Below are positions 55,520 to 63,025 of a stretch of 64,000 nt of DNA, piece by piece. The stretch covers positions 186,001 to 250,000 of the forward strand of contig NZ_FOAZ01000003.1 in NCBI RefSeq assembly GCF_900109465.1, in the 5' to 3' direction. Origin of the DNA: Streptacidiphilus jiangxiensis (GTDB taxonomy: Bacteria; Actinomycetota; Actinomycetes; Streptomycetales; Streptomycetaceae). Position 1 is the first letter of the stretch, and every line of letters begins with the position of its first letter. The position numbers were made by a program, and so were the translations under genes. The notes below the pieces were generated by a model. That model was not told the origin of the DNA and searched no databases. It saw nothing but the letters and a program-made list of their open reading frames with translations.

Positions 55520-57763
55520 GTGGCTGAGCGCAGCGAGACGGCCGTGGGAGCGACCACGGGCCGCCCTCGGGCGGGCGAAGGGCAGTCGGAGCGAGCATCG
55601 GAGGCGACCGCCCAGATGTCCGTCGAAGCCCTCGCCACGGAGCTGGACGCGGAGCCGGAAGCCCCGGCCACCCCGCCCGCAACTGCTTCGGCCCCGGCCC
55701 CGGCTGACGCCGCACCCGACGCGGACGCGGAGCAGGCCGCCGCGGCCGCGGCGAGGGCGGTCGCGGAGTCGATCGCGGCGACGTCGGACGCGGACGAGAC
55801 TGACGCGGACGCTGACGCGGATGCGGTCGGCAAGGACGAAGCGGACGCGGGCGTGGTGCAGCCCACCGCGGACGCCGGGAACGAGAGCGACGACGCCCCG
55901 GCCGACGAGGCGCCTGCTGCTGCCGCGACCACTGCTGACGAAGCATCCGTCGCCGAAGCATCCGTCGCCGCCGGCTCCGCCGGCGACGGGGCGTCCGCAG
56001 GGGACGTCGCGACGCGCGCGGCGAAGGGCGAGGCGGCCACCGCCGCGTCCGAGAAGCCCGCCGCCACCACCGCCACCGTCAAGCTCACCGTCGCCAAGGC
56101 CGCTGCCCCTGCCGCTGCCGACGACGCCGACTCCGACGCCGACGCCGACGCCGAGCCCGCCGTCGAGGCGGCGTCCGTCGAGGCGCCGGTGCGGCACAGC
56201 GGGGACCGGATCGCGCGGCGGTACCGGCTGGAGGAGTGCACCACCAGCACCGAGGTCTTCAGCTCCTGGCGCGCCGTCGACGAGAAGCTGCGTCGCGCCG
56301 TCGGGATCCACCTGCTGGCCGCCGCGCACCCGCGCGCCAAGCGCGTGCTGGCCGCCGCGCGGCAGGCCGCGCTGCTCGGCGACCCGCGCTTCGTGCAGGT
56401 GCTGGACGCCGTCGAGGACGGCGACGTCGTCTACGTCGTGCGCGAGTGGCTGCCGGACGCCACCGGGCTGGACACCCTGCTGCTGACCGAACCGCTGGAG
56501 GCCTACGAGGCCTACCAGCTGGTGCGTCAGCTCGCCGAGGCGCTCACGGCCGCACACCGGCGCGGCCTCGCGCACCTGCGGCTCACACCCGCCTCGGTGC
56601 TGCGCACCGACAGCGGGCAGTACCGCATCGACGGCATCGCCGTGAACGCCGCGCTGCGCGGCGTCACGGCCGACGACACGGCGGACGCCGCCCAGCAGGA
56701 CACCCGGGCGATCGGCGCGCTGCTCTTCGCCGGGCTGACCCACCGTTGGCCCTTCGCGGAGGGCGGCAACGGCCTGCAGCGGCTCCCGCGCGACCTCGGC
56801 GTGGTCCCGGCCGAGCAGATCCGTGCCGGCGTGCACCGGGGCCTGTCGGACCTCACCGCCCGCACGCTGTGCACGCCGCCCGGCGGCAGGCTGACGCCGA
56901 TCACCACGCCCGCCGACCTGGCCAAGGCCATCGCCGAGCTGCCCAAGGTGCGCCAGCCCGAGCCCGAGCCGCTGGTGCTGCCCAGCTACCCGGACCACCG
57001 CACCGCGGACCGTCGCGGCCCCGCCACGGCCGCGCCATCGGCGACCCCGACCGTGCCACCGCGCACGCCGCAGCGACCGCCGATGGCGCCCCAGCCGGCT
57101 CTGCCGGGCCGTTCCGGGCGGGCGCTGAAGTGGGCGGTCTCCCTGGTCGTGCTCGGCGCCATCGCGCTAGGCAGCTGGGGCACCGCCGAGGCACTGATGG
57201 CCAAGCCCGGGAACGGCGACACCCCCCAGCAGAGTCAGGGCACCAGTGGCTCCCCTGCCCCGGGCACCGGCACGCGCACCCTGAAGACGCTGCCGCTCTC
57301 CTCCGCCACGGAGTTCTCGCCGCTGGACCCGACGACGATAAAGGGCGACCAGGCGCCCCTGGCCATCGACAACAACCCCAAGACCGCCTGGATCACCTCC
57401 AGCTACATCGGCTATCCGAACTTCGGGAACTACCCCACCCGCAAGGACGGCAGCGGCATCGTGGTCGACCTCGGCAGCGTGCAGAGCGTCTCCGAGGTCA
57501 AGGTGCTCCTGCCGTTCGGCGGGCAGACCCAGGAGATCCTCGCCGCCCCGGCCGACGCCGGCTCCGTCCCACTGGACCTGAGCGCCTTCACCCAGCGGAT
57601 CAGCAACGACCAGCTGCTCGCGGGCACCGCCCTGGACAGCGGCGTGTTGGCCAAGCCGGTGCGCACCCGCTACGTGCTGATCCACGTCACCTCGCTGCCC
57701 GCGGACTCCACCAGTCCCGACCACTACCGGGGCGGTATTTCCGAGATCCAGGTCCTGGGCTGA
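55520..57763 (+). CDS. Membrane pseudokinase with discoidin-like extracellular domain
   Basis: A 747-residue protein. Residues 1-225 are acidic, Ala/Asp repeats (DADADADA). Residues about 228-500 have a Ser/Thr-kinase fold lacking catalysis: the VAIK lysine is replaced (AVGIHLL), HRD..N reads HRRGLAHLRLTP, and DFG reads IDG. A membrane helix (about 537-557) leads to an outer beta domain (about 590-745) resembling a discoidin/F5-8C carbohydrate-binding fold. In mycobacteria the equivalent pseudokinase is fused to MviN and binds FhaA when phosphorylated; here it is a separate gene 161 bp after murJ. GGAGG upstream of the GTG. Confidence 0.8.
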   Translation: MAERSETAVGATTGRPRAGEGQSERASEATAQMSVEALATELDAEPEAPATPPATASAPAPADAAPDADAEQAAAAAARAVAESIAATSDADETDADADADAVGKDEADAGVVQPTADAGNESDDAPADEAPAAAATTADEASVAEASVAAGSAGDGASAGDVATRAAKGEAATAASEKPAATTATVKLTVAKAAAPAAADDADSDADADAEPAVEAASVEAPVRHSGDRIARRYRLEECTTSTEVFSSWRAVDEKLRRAVGIHLLAAAHPRAKRVLAAARQAALLGDPRFVQVLDAVEDGDVVYVVREWLPDATGLDTLLLTEPLEAYEAYQLVRQLAEALTAAHRRGLAHLRLTPASVLRTDSGQYRIDGIAVNAALRGVTADDTADAAQQDTRAIGALLFAGLTHRWPFAEGGNGLQRLPRDLGVVPAEQIRAGVHRGLSDLTARTLCTPPGGRLTPITTPADLAKAIAELPKVRQPEPEPLVLPSYPDHRTADRRGPATAAPSATPTVPPRTPQRPPMAPQPALPGRSGRALKWAVSLVVLGAIALGSWGTAEALMAKPGNGDTPQQSQGTSGSPAPGTGTRTLKTLPLSSATEFSPLDPTTIKGDQAPLAIDNNPKTAWITSSYIGYPNFGNYPTRKDGSGIVVDLGSVQSVSEVKVLLPFGGQTQEILAAPADAGSVPLDLSAFTQRISNDQLLAGTALDSGVLAKPVRTRYVLIHVTSLPADSTSPDHYRGGISEIQVLG

Positions 57764-57844
57764 CGCGAACACCTCCGGGATGGCAGGCTGGACCCCGACT
57801 TCCGCGTGGCCAGCCGTGACACATCAAGGGGGGTGGAGGGCCAG

Positions 57845-58570
57845 GTGACCGATCCGGTCGAGGACGCAGAGCTGCTGCGTCGCCATCTGGAGGGCGATCC
57901 CGACGCCTTCGGCGAGCTGGTGCGCCGCCACCGGGACCGCCTGTGGGCGATCGCGCTGCGCACGCTCGGCGACCGTGAGGAGGCCGCCGACGCGGTCCAG
58001 GACGCGATGGTCTCCGCCTTCCGCTCCGCGCACACCTTCCAGGGCCGCTCCGCGGTCACCACCTGGCTGCACCGGATCGTCGTCAACGCCTGCCTGGACC
58101 GCGCCCGGCGCAGCGCCACCCGCCGCACCCGGCTCGTCGAGGACGAGACGGTCCTGGAGAGCGCCGCGGGGCACGACGAGGGCGCGGACGTCTCCGCCGC
58201 CGCCGAGCGCGGCGAGCTGCGCCGCGAACTGGCGGCCGCGCTGTCGACCCTGCCCGCGGACCAGCGGGCGGCACTGGTCCTGGTGGACATGGAGGGCTAC
58301 TCCGTGGCCGAGGCCGCGGCGGTCCTGGGCGTCCCCACCGGAACGGTCAAGAGCCGCTGTGCCCGCGCCCGGGCCAAGCTGCTGCCCCATGTGAGCCATC
58401 TGCGCGCGACCGCGCCGAGCCCGAACCGACCAAGATCGTCGACTGTCACACGTGAAACAGTTGGTGATCTTGGCCGATCGACCCCCGGGAACCAGGCGCC
58501 CGCGCCACGCGTCCCATCGCCGGACCGAACCGAGACCGCGCCAGCCGCAGGAGGTGAGCTGAAGGCATGA
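57845..58570 (+). CDS. sigM: ECF RNA polymerase sigma factor (SigM-like)
   Basis: A 241-residue group-4 sigma factor. Region 2 (about 18-85: DRLWAIALRTLGDREEAADA, DAMVSAFRSAHTFQG) and region 4 (about 125-175: LPADQRAALVLVDMEGYSVA, GVPTGTVKSRCARARAKL) are normal. The tail after residue 185 is Pro/Thr/Ser-rich and is partly encoded by a parS-like palindrome. GTG 57845 has GGAGGG at six bases; GTG 57806 and 57833 are weaker. It overlaps its anti-sigma gene by four bases. Synteny matches mycobacterial sigM. Whether it senses oxidation or envelope stress is not shown here. Confidence 0.9.
   Translation: MTDPVEDAELLRRHLEGDPDAFGELVRRHRDRLWAIALRTLGDREEAADAVQDAMVSAFRSAHTFQGRSAVTTWLHRIVVNACLDRARRSATRRTRLVEDETVLESAAGHDEGADVSAAAERGELRRELAAALSTLPADQRAALVLVDMEGYSVAEAAAVLGVPTGTVKSRCARARAKLLPHVSHLRATAPSPNRPRSSTVTRETVGDLGRSTPGNQAPAPRVPSPDRTETAPAAGGELKA
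58430..58473. other. parS-like ParB site 2 inside the sigM coding region
   Basis: Core TGTCACACGTGAAACA (58444-58459), two changes from consensus in the left half. Arms CCAAGATC (58430-58437) and GATCTTGG (58466-58473) are exact complements at the same spacing as in site 1; inner ACTGT/ACAGT also pair. Confidence 0.82.
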
Positions 58571-59535
58571 GCGACTCCACACTGCACCCGGCTCACCCCG
58601 AGATCGAACTCCTCGCCGAGCACGCCGAGGAGCTGCTCCCCCCTGAGCAGAGCGCCGAGCTCGCCGCGCACCTGGACTCCTGCCCGGAGTGCGCCGAGAC
58701 CTACGCCGCGCTCGCCGAGCTGACCTCGCTGCTGGGCGACGAGCCCACGCCGGGCCCCATGCCCGACGACGTCGCCGCCCGCATCGACGCCGCCCTCGCG
58801 GCCGAGCGGGAGAACCCGACCGGCTCGGACGCCGGGGGGGACGCGGAGGCCGAGGAGCCCGCCGGGGGCGGGCAGGGAGACGCCGACCGACCGCCGGCGT
58901 CCCGGCGCCCCGCCGGGGACCGGCCGGCCGACAACCGGCCCCGGACCCGCTCGCGCCGCTCGGCACGCGTCCGCCGGGTGCTGGTCACCCTGGCGCTCTT
59001 CGCGGCCGTCGGCGGCATAGGGATCGCCGTCTCCCGCGGTGGCGACCTCGACAGCGGAGCCAGCAACAGTTCCGCCATCGGCGGCGCCTCCGTTCCTCTC
59101 GTCTCCCCGAACGCCGCCTCGGCGTCCGCCTACGACTTCACCCAGGCCAACCTGAGCAGCGAGATCCAGCGCCTCGCACGCGACGACGCGCGGTTCAAGA
59201 GCGCGACCGCACAGGGCGCCGCCACGCCCTCCGGATCGCCGTCGGGCCCGGGCGAGCACGCCGCGCCGAACACCGGCGCCCAGACCGTCACCGGCGAGGC
59301 CTCCGCGAGCCCCTCCGGCCCGGTCCAGCCCACCGCGCCCAGCTGCGTGCTGGCGGCCACCAAGCGCACCGACCAGCCCGCCGTGCAGGGCATCGGCCGC
59401 TACCTGGGCGTCGAGGTCTTCGCCCTGCTCTACCCGGACGCCACGGACCCGGAGCACCGCTGGGACGTCTACCTCGTCCAGGATTCCTGCTCGGCCCCGC
59501 TCGTCATGCTCCACCAGTCGGTGCCGCGCGCCTGA
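58567..59535 (+). CDS. Anti-sigma factor with zinc-type HxxxCxxC motif
   Basis: A 322-residue transmembrane anti-sigma factor. The cytoplasmic ZAS domain has His35-x3-Cys39-x2-Cys42 (HLDSCPEC); the fourth ligand is not obvious nearby. A Pro/Asp/Arg-rich linker (75-135), one membrane helix (about 138-160) and an extracellular Ser/Pro/Thr-rich part with a C-terminal domain holding two Cys (SCVLAATK, QDSCSAP) follow. It should hold SigM inactive at the membrane. The start is coupled to sigM by a four-base overlap and preceded by an ideal AGGAGGTGA. Confidence 0.88.
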   Translation: MSDSTLHPAHPEIELLAEHAEELLPPEQSAELAAHLDSCPECAETYAALAELTSLLGDEPTPGPMPDDVAARIDAALAAERENPTGSDAGGDAEAEEPAGGGQGDADRPPASRRPAGDRPADNRPRTRSRRSARVRRVLVTLALFAAVGGIGIAVSRGGDLDSGASNSSAIGGASVPLVSPNAASASAYDFTQANLSSEIQRLARDDARFKSATAQGAATPSGSPSGPGEHAAPNTGAQTVTGEASASPSGPVQPTAPSCVLAATKRTDQPAVQGIGRYLGVEVFALLYPDATDPEHRWDVYLVQDSCSAPLVMLHQSVPRA

Positions 59536-59541
59536 GACGCC

Positions 59542-59569
59542 GGGAATGCGAGACACTAGGGAACCGTTG
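59542..59569 (+). promoter_or_regulatory. SigR-type promoter of trxB-trxA
   Basis: GGGAAT (59542-59547), 18-bp spacer, GTTG (59566-59569). This equals the SigR consensus GGAAT-N18-GTT known for Streptomyces trxBA, 72 bp upstream of trxB. SigR is activated by disulphide stress. Confidence 0.88.
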
Positions 59570-59640
59570 ACCGGGGTGGACACCACGGCCGACAACGGCC
59601 GACAAGACGGCACCCAGGTGTGAAGCATTCAGGAGACCCA

Positions 59641-60612
59641 GTGAGCGACGTCCGCAACGTGATCATCATCGGCTCGGGCCCGGCCGGGTACACGGCCGCC
59701 CTGTACACCGCGCGTGCCTCGTTGAACCCCCTGGTCTTCGAGGGTTCCGTCTCCTCCGGCGGCGCGCTGATGAACACGACCGAGGTCGAGAACTTCCCCG
59801 GCTTCCGTGACGGCATCATGGGCCCGGAGCTCATGGACAACATGCGCAGCCAGGCCGAGCGCTTCGGCGCCGAGCTGATCCCGGACGACATCGTCGCCGT
59901 GGACCTGAGCGGCGACATCAAGCTCGTCACCGACTCCGAGGGCACCGTCCACAAGGCCAAGGCCGTCATCGTGGCCACCGGCTCGCAGCACCGCAAGCTG
60001 GGCCTGGAGCACGAGGACGAGCTCTCCGGCCGCGGCGTCTCCTGGTGCGCGACCTGTGACGGGTTCTTCTTCCGCGACCAGGACATCGCCGTCGTCGGCG
60101 GCGGCGACACCGCGATGGAGGAGGCGACCTTCCTCTCCCGCTTCGCCAAGTCCGTCACCGTGATCCACCGCCGTGAGGAGCTGCGCGCCAGCAAGACCAT
60201 GCAGGAGCGCGCCTTCAACGACCCGAAGATCACCTTCGCCTGGAACAGCGAGGTCGCCGAGCTGCACAGCGAGGGCGGCAAGCTGAGCTCGGTCACCCTG
60301 AAGGACACCCGCACCGGCGAGGCCCGTGCGCTGCCCGTCACCGGCCTGTTCATCGCGGTCGGCCACGACCCGCGCACGGAGCTCTTCAAGGGCCAGCTCG
60401 AGCTCGACGACGAGGGCTACCTGCGCGTGGACGCCCCGTCCACCCGCACCAACGTGTCCGGCGTCTTCGGCGCGGGCGACGTCGTCGACCACACCTACCG
60501 CCAGGCCATCACCGCCGCCGGCACCGGCTGCTCCGCCGCCCTGGACGCCGAGCGCTTCCTGGCCGCCCAGGCGCACGCCCAGGCCGAGGTCGAGCAGACC
60601 GCCGCAGTCTGA
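59641..60612 (+). CDS. trxB: Thioredoxin reductase
   Basis: A 323-residue flavoprotein that reduces thioredoxin with NADPH. FAD motif [12 protein letters not shown], redox-active CATC (about Cys136, Cys139), NADPH motif [10 protein letters not shown] and late FAD motif [11 protein letters not shown] are intact. GTG start with AGGAG. It forms an operon with trxA 53 bp downstream. Confidence 0.96.
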   Translation: MSDVRNVIIIGSGPAGYTAALYTARASLNPLVFEGSVSSGGALMNTTEVENFPGFRDGIMGPELMDNMRSQAERFGAELIPDDIVAVDLSGDIKLVTDSEGTVHKAKAVIVATGSQHRKLGLEHEDELSGRGVSWCATCDGFFFRDQDIAVVGGGDTAMEEATFLSRFAKSVTVIHRREELRASKTMQERAFNDPKITFAWNSEVAELHSEGGKLSSVTLKDTRTGEARALPVTGLFIAVGHDPRTELFKGQLELDDEGYLRVDAPSTRTNVSGVFGAGDVVDHTYRQAITAAGTGCSAALDAERFLAAQAHAQAEVEQTAAV

Positions 60613-60665
60613 CCGGGCCGACACACGCCAATCCGAACCCGCACCACCAACCCGAGGAGATCCCC

Positions 60666-60995
60666 GTGGCCGGCGCCACCATCACCGTCACCGACGCCAC
60701 CTTCGAGGCCGAGGTCCTGAAGAGCGACAAGCCCGTCCTGGTGGACTTCTGGGCCACCTGGTGCGGCCCGTGCCGCCAGGTCGCCCCGATCCTGGAGGAG
60801 CTCGCCACCGAGTACGGCGACAAGCTCACCATCGCCAAGATCGACATCGACGCCAACCCGGACACCCCGGCCAAGTACGGCGTGCTCTCGATCCCGACGA
60901 TGAACGTCTACCAGAACGGCGAGGTCGTGAAGACCATCGTCGGCGCCAAGCCGAAGAGCGCCCTGCTGCGCGACCTGGCCGCCTTCATCGGCTGA
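60666..60995 (+). CDS. trxA: Thioredoxin
   Basis: 109 residues with active site WCGPC (Cys33, Cys36) and cis-Pro loop SIPTMNVY. General protein disulphide reductase fed by TrxB. GTG start with GAGGAG. Part of the SigR regulon operon. Confidence 0.97.
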   Translation: MAGATITVTDATFEAEVLKSDKPVLVDFWATWCGPCRQVAPILEELATEYGDKLTIAKIDIDANPDTPAKYGVLSIPTMNVYQNGEVVKTIVGAKPKSALLRDLAAFIG

Positions 60996-61037
60996 TGATC
61001 GGCTGATCGGGTCACAGCACCGCGGCATGCCCGCTCC

Positions 61038-61069
61038 GGGCCCCTGGTTTCCACGGAAACCGGGGGCCC
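61038..61069 (+). terminator. trxA terminator
   Basis: GGGCCCCTGGTTTCC and GGAAACCGGGGGCCC pair over 15 bp (one wobble) with a two-base loop, 43 bp after the trxA stop. Confidence 0.75.
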
Positions 61070-61088
61070 GCGGCGTACGATCTTGCCT

Positions 61089-62261
61089 ATGTCCCAGCAG
61101 CGCCTGTCCCACGCGTACTCCTGGAAGCTCGGGGACACCGGTCCCGCCGTCGCCGAGATCCGCTTCAAACTCACCCTGCTCGGGCTCCTGCCCGAGCCCC
61201 CCGCCCTGCGGCCGGGCCGACACCTGCCCTCCGCGGAGTCCCTCTTCGACCCGGCCGTGGACGCGGCGGTCCGCCACTTCCAGCAGCAGCGCGGACTGAC
61301 CGCCGACGGCATCGTCGGCCCGGAGACCTACCGGCATCTCAACGAGGCCCGCTGGCGGCTCGGGGACCGGGTGCTCGCCTTCGTCCCCAGCAGCATGACG
61401 GTCGGCGACGACGTCGCCCAGCTCCAGCAGCGGCTGCTCGACATGGGGTTCACACCCGGCCGCGTGGACGGCATCTACGGCCCCGCCACCGCCCAGGCCG
61501 TCGGCGAGTTCCAGCGCAACATGGGCCTCTACCCCGACTGCACGCTCGGCCCCACCACCTACGTGGTGCTGGAGCGTCTCTCCCGCACGGTCGTCGGCGG
61601 CGCCCCGCACGTGATGCGCGAGACGGAGATGCTGCGCCACTCCGGCCCCGCCCTGTCGGGCAAGGTGGTCGTGATCGACCCGGGCCACGGCGGCGCGGAT
61701 CCGGGGCTGCGCGGACCGGGCGTCACCGAGGCGGAGATCGTCTGGGACGTCACCGGCCGCCTCGAGGGCCGGCTCACCGCCCTCGGCGTGCGCACCTACC
61801 TGACGCGCACCGCCGACACCGCCCCCGAGGAGGCCGAGCGCATCCGCTTCGCCAACCGGACCGGCGCGGACCTGATGATCTCGCTCCACCTGGAGGGCCA
61901 CAGCAACCCCTCCGTCGGCGGCGTCGCGAGCTACTACTACGGCGACGACAGCCGCGGCCGCTGGTCCCACACCGGCAAGCAGTTCGCGGGCCTGGCCCAG
62001 CGCGAGCTCGTCGCCCGCTGCGGACTCGGGGACCTGCGCAGCCACGCCCGCACCTGGACGATGCTGCGCGGCACGACGATGCCCTGCGTGCGCCTCGAAC
62101 TCGGCTACCTCACCCACGCCGGGGACACGGCCCGGCTCCGCTCCGCGGAGGTGCGCGCCCAGATGGTCGAGGCGATCGCGGTGGCCGTCCAACGGGTCTA
62201 CCTCCCCCCGGAGGACGACGCCCCGACGGGCGTGCTGCACCTGCCACTGACGCACGCGTAG
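61089..62261 (+). CDS. cwlM: CwlM-like peptidoglycan-binding amidase-fold protein
   Basis: A 390-residue cytoplasmic protein (no signal peptide) with two PG-binding domains (about 12-85 and 100-165) and an amidase_3 domain (about 193-375). DPGHGG (His200), Glu214/216, SLHLEGH (His267) and RLELGY supply the zinc and catalytic residues, so unlike mycobacterial CwlM the site looks complete. In mycobacteria CwlM does not cut wall but activates MurA and binds MurJ; cytoplasmic location suggests likewise here. TACGAT is seven bases before the ATG, so the mRNA may be leaderless. Confidence 0.88.
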   Translation: MSQQRLSHAYSWKLGDTGPAVAEIRFKLTLLGLLPEPPALRPGRHLPSAESLFDPAVDAAVRHFQQQRGLTADGIVGPETYRHLNEARWRLGDRVLAFVPSSMTVGDDVAQLQQRLLDMGFTPGRVDGIYGPATAQAVGEFQRNMGLYPDCTLGPTTYVVLERLSRTVVGGAPHVMRETEMLRHSGPALSGKVVVIDPGHGGADPGLRGPGVTEAEIVWDVTGRLEGRLTALGVRTYLTRTADTAPEEAERIRFANRTGADLMISLHLEGHSNPSVGGVASYYYGDDSRGRWSHTGKQFAGLAQRELVARCGLGDLRSHARTWTMLRGTTMPCVRLELGYLTHAGDTARLRSAEVRAQMVEAIAVAVQRVYLPPEDDAPTGVLHLPLTHA

Positions 62262-62272
62262 GGACACCGGGA

Positions 62273-62320
62273 TTCCATGATCATTAACTGTTCCACGTGA
62301 AGCAGTTAATGATCATGGAA
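62273..62320. other. parS-like ParB site 3 in a 48-bp palindrome
   Basis: Core TGTTCCACGTGAAGCA (62289-62304) is two bases from consensus. Perfect 18-bp outer arms, 62273-62290 and 62303-62320, include CATGATC/GATCATG at the same spacing from the CACGTG centre as in the other two sites. It lies in the convergent gap between cwlM and the GNAT gene and could also stop transcription. Confidence 0.85.
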
Positions 62321-62342
62321 GGGTCTCGCAACGGGGTGGGCC

Positions 62343-62960
62343 TCACAGCGGCCGCAGCGAGGGCTCCTTCTGCACGGCGCCCAGCAGCCGTTCGAGGGCG
62401 ACCTCCATCTCGCCCTTCCACGACAGCGCCGAGCGCACCTCCAGCCGCAGCCGCGGATAGCGGTGGTGCGGTCGGACGGTCTTGAAACCGACCGAGAGCA
62501 GATGGTCGGCCGGCAGCACGCAGTGCGCGTCCTCGGCCTTCGCGTCGCCGAACGCCTCGATCGCCTTGAAGCCCCGCCGCACCAGATCCTTCGCCACCGC
62601 CTGGACCAAGGTCCGACCGATCCCCTGCCCCTGATAACCCGGCAGCACCCGAGAGGTCATCAACTGCACCGCGTCCGAGGAGATCGGGCTCGTCGGGAAC
62701 GCCAGCGCGCGCGGCACGTAGGCGGGCGGCGCGTACAGCACGAACCCCACCGGGACGTCGTCGACATAGGCGATACGCCCGCAGGAGCCCCACTCCAGGA
62801 GCACGGCGGAGATCCAGGACTCCTTCTCCAGCTCCGGCCGCCCCTCCTTGATGGCGGCCTCCCCGCTGACCGGGTCCAGCTCCCAGAAGACGCAGGCCCG
62901 GCACGGCAGCGGAAGATCCGCGAGCGAGTCCAGCGTCAGCGGTACCAACCTGCGTCCCAT
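62343..62960 (-). CDS. GNAT family N-acetyltransferase
   Basis: A 205-residue acetyltransferase. The acetyl-CoA loop RVLPGYQGQGIGRTLVQ (quoted in part; Q/R-x-x-G-x-G/A) is present at about 106-122. Conserved in this place between cwlM and parB in mycobacteria too. The substrate is unknown. Confidence 0.85.
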   Translation of the reverse strand: MGRRLVPLTLDSLADLPLPCRACVFWELDPVSGEAAIKEGRPELEKESWISAVLLEWGSCGRIAYVDDVPVGFVLYAPPAYVPRALAFPTSPISSDAVQLMTSRVLPGYQGQGIGRTLVQAVAKDLVRRGFKAIEAFGDAKAEDAHCVLPADHLLSVGFKTVRPHHRYPRLRLEVRSALSWKGEMEVALERLLGAVQKEPSLRPL

Positions 62961-62973
62961 GCTTCCAACGATA

Positions 62974-63003
62974 AAGCCCCCGCGTTCGCGAACGCGGGGG
63001 CTT
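62974..63003. terminator. Terminator between parB and the GNAT gene
   Basis: Perfect 14-bp stem AAGCCCCCGCGTTC and its complement with a minimal GC centre; it starts 23 bp after the parB stop. Confidence 0.8.
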
Positions 63004-63025
63004 CGACGTGTGGCCGGTGCGGGGC

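Noticed and set aside
52617-56998. Long - strand frames opposite murJ and the pseudokinase gene
   Set aside because: Shadows with shuffled Arg/Pro/Ala composition; the + strand genes have proper starts and domains.
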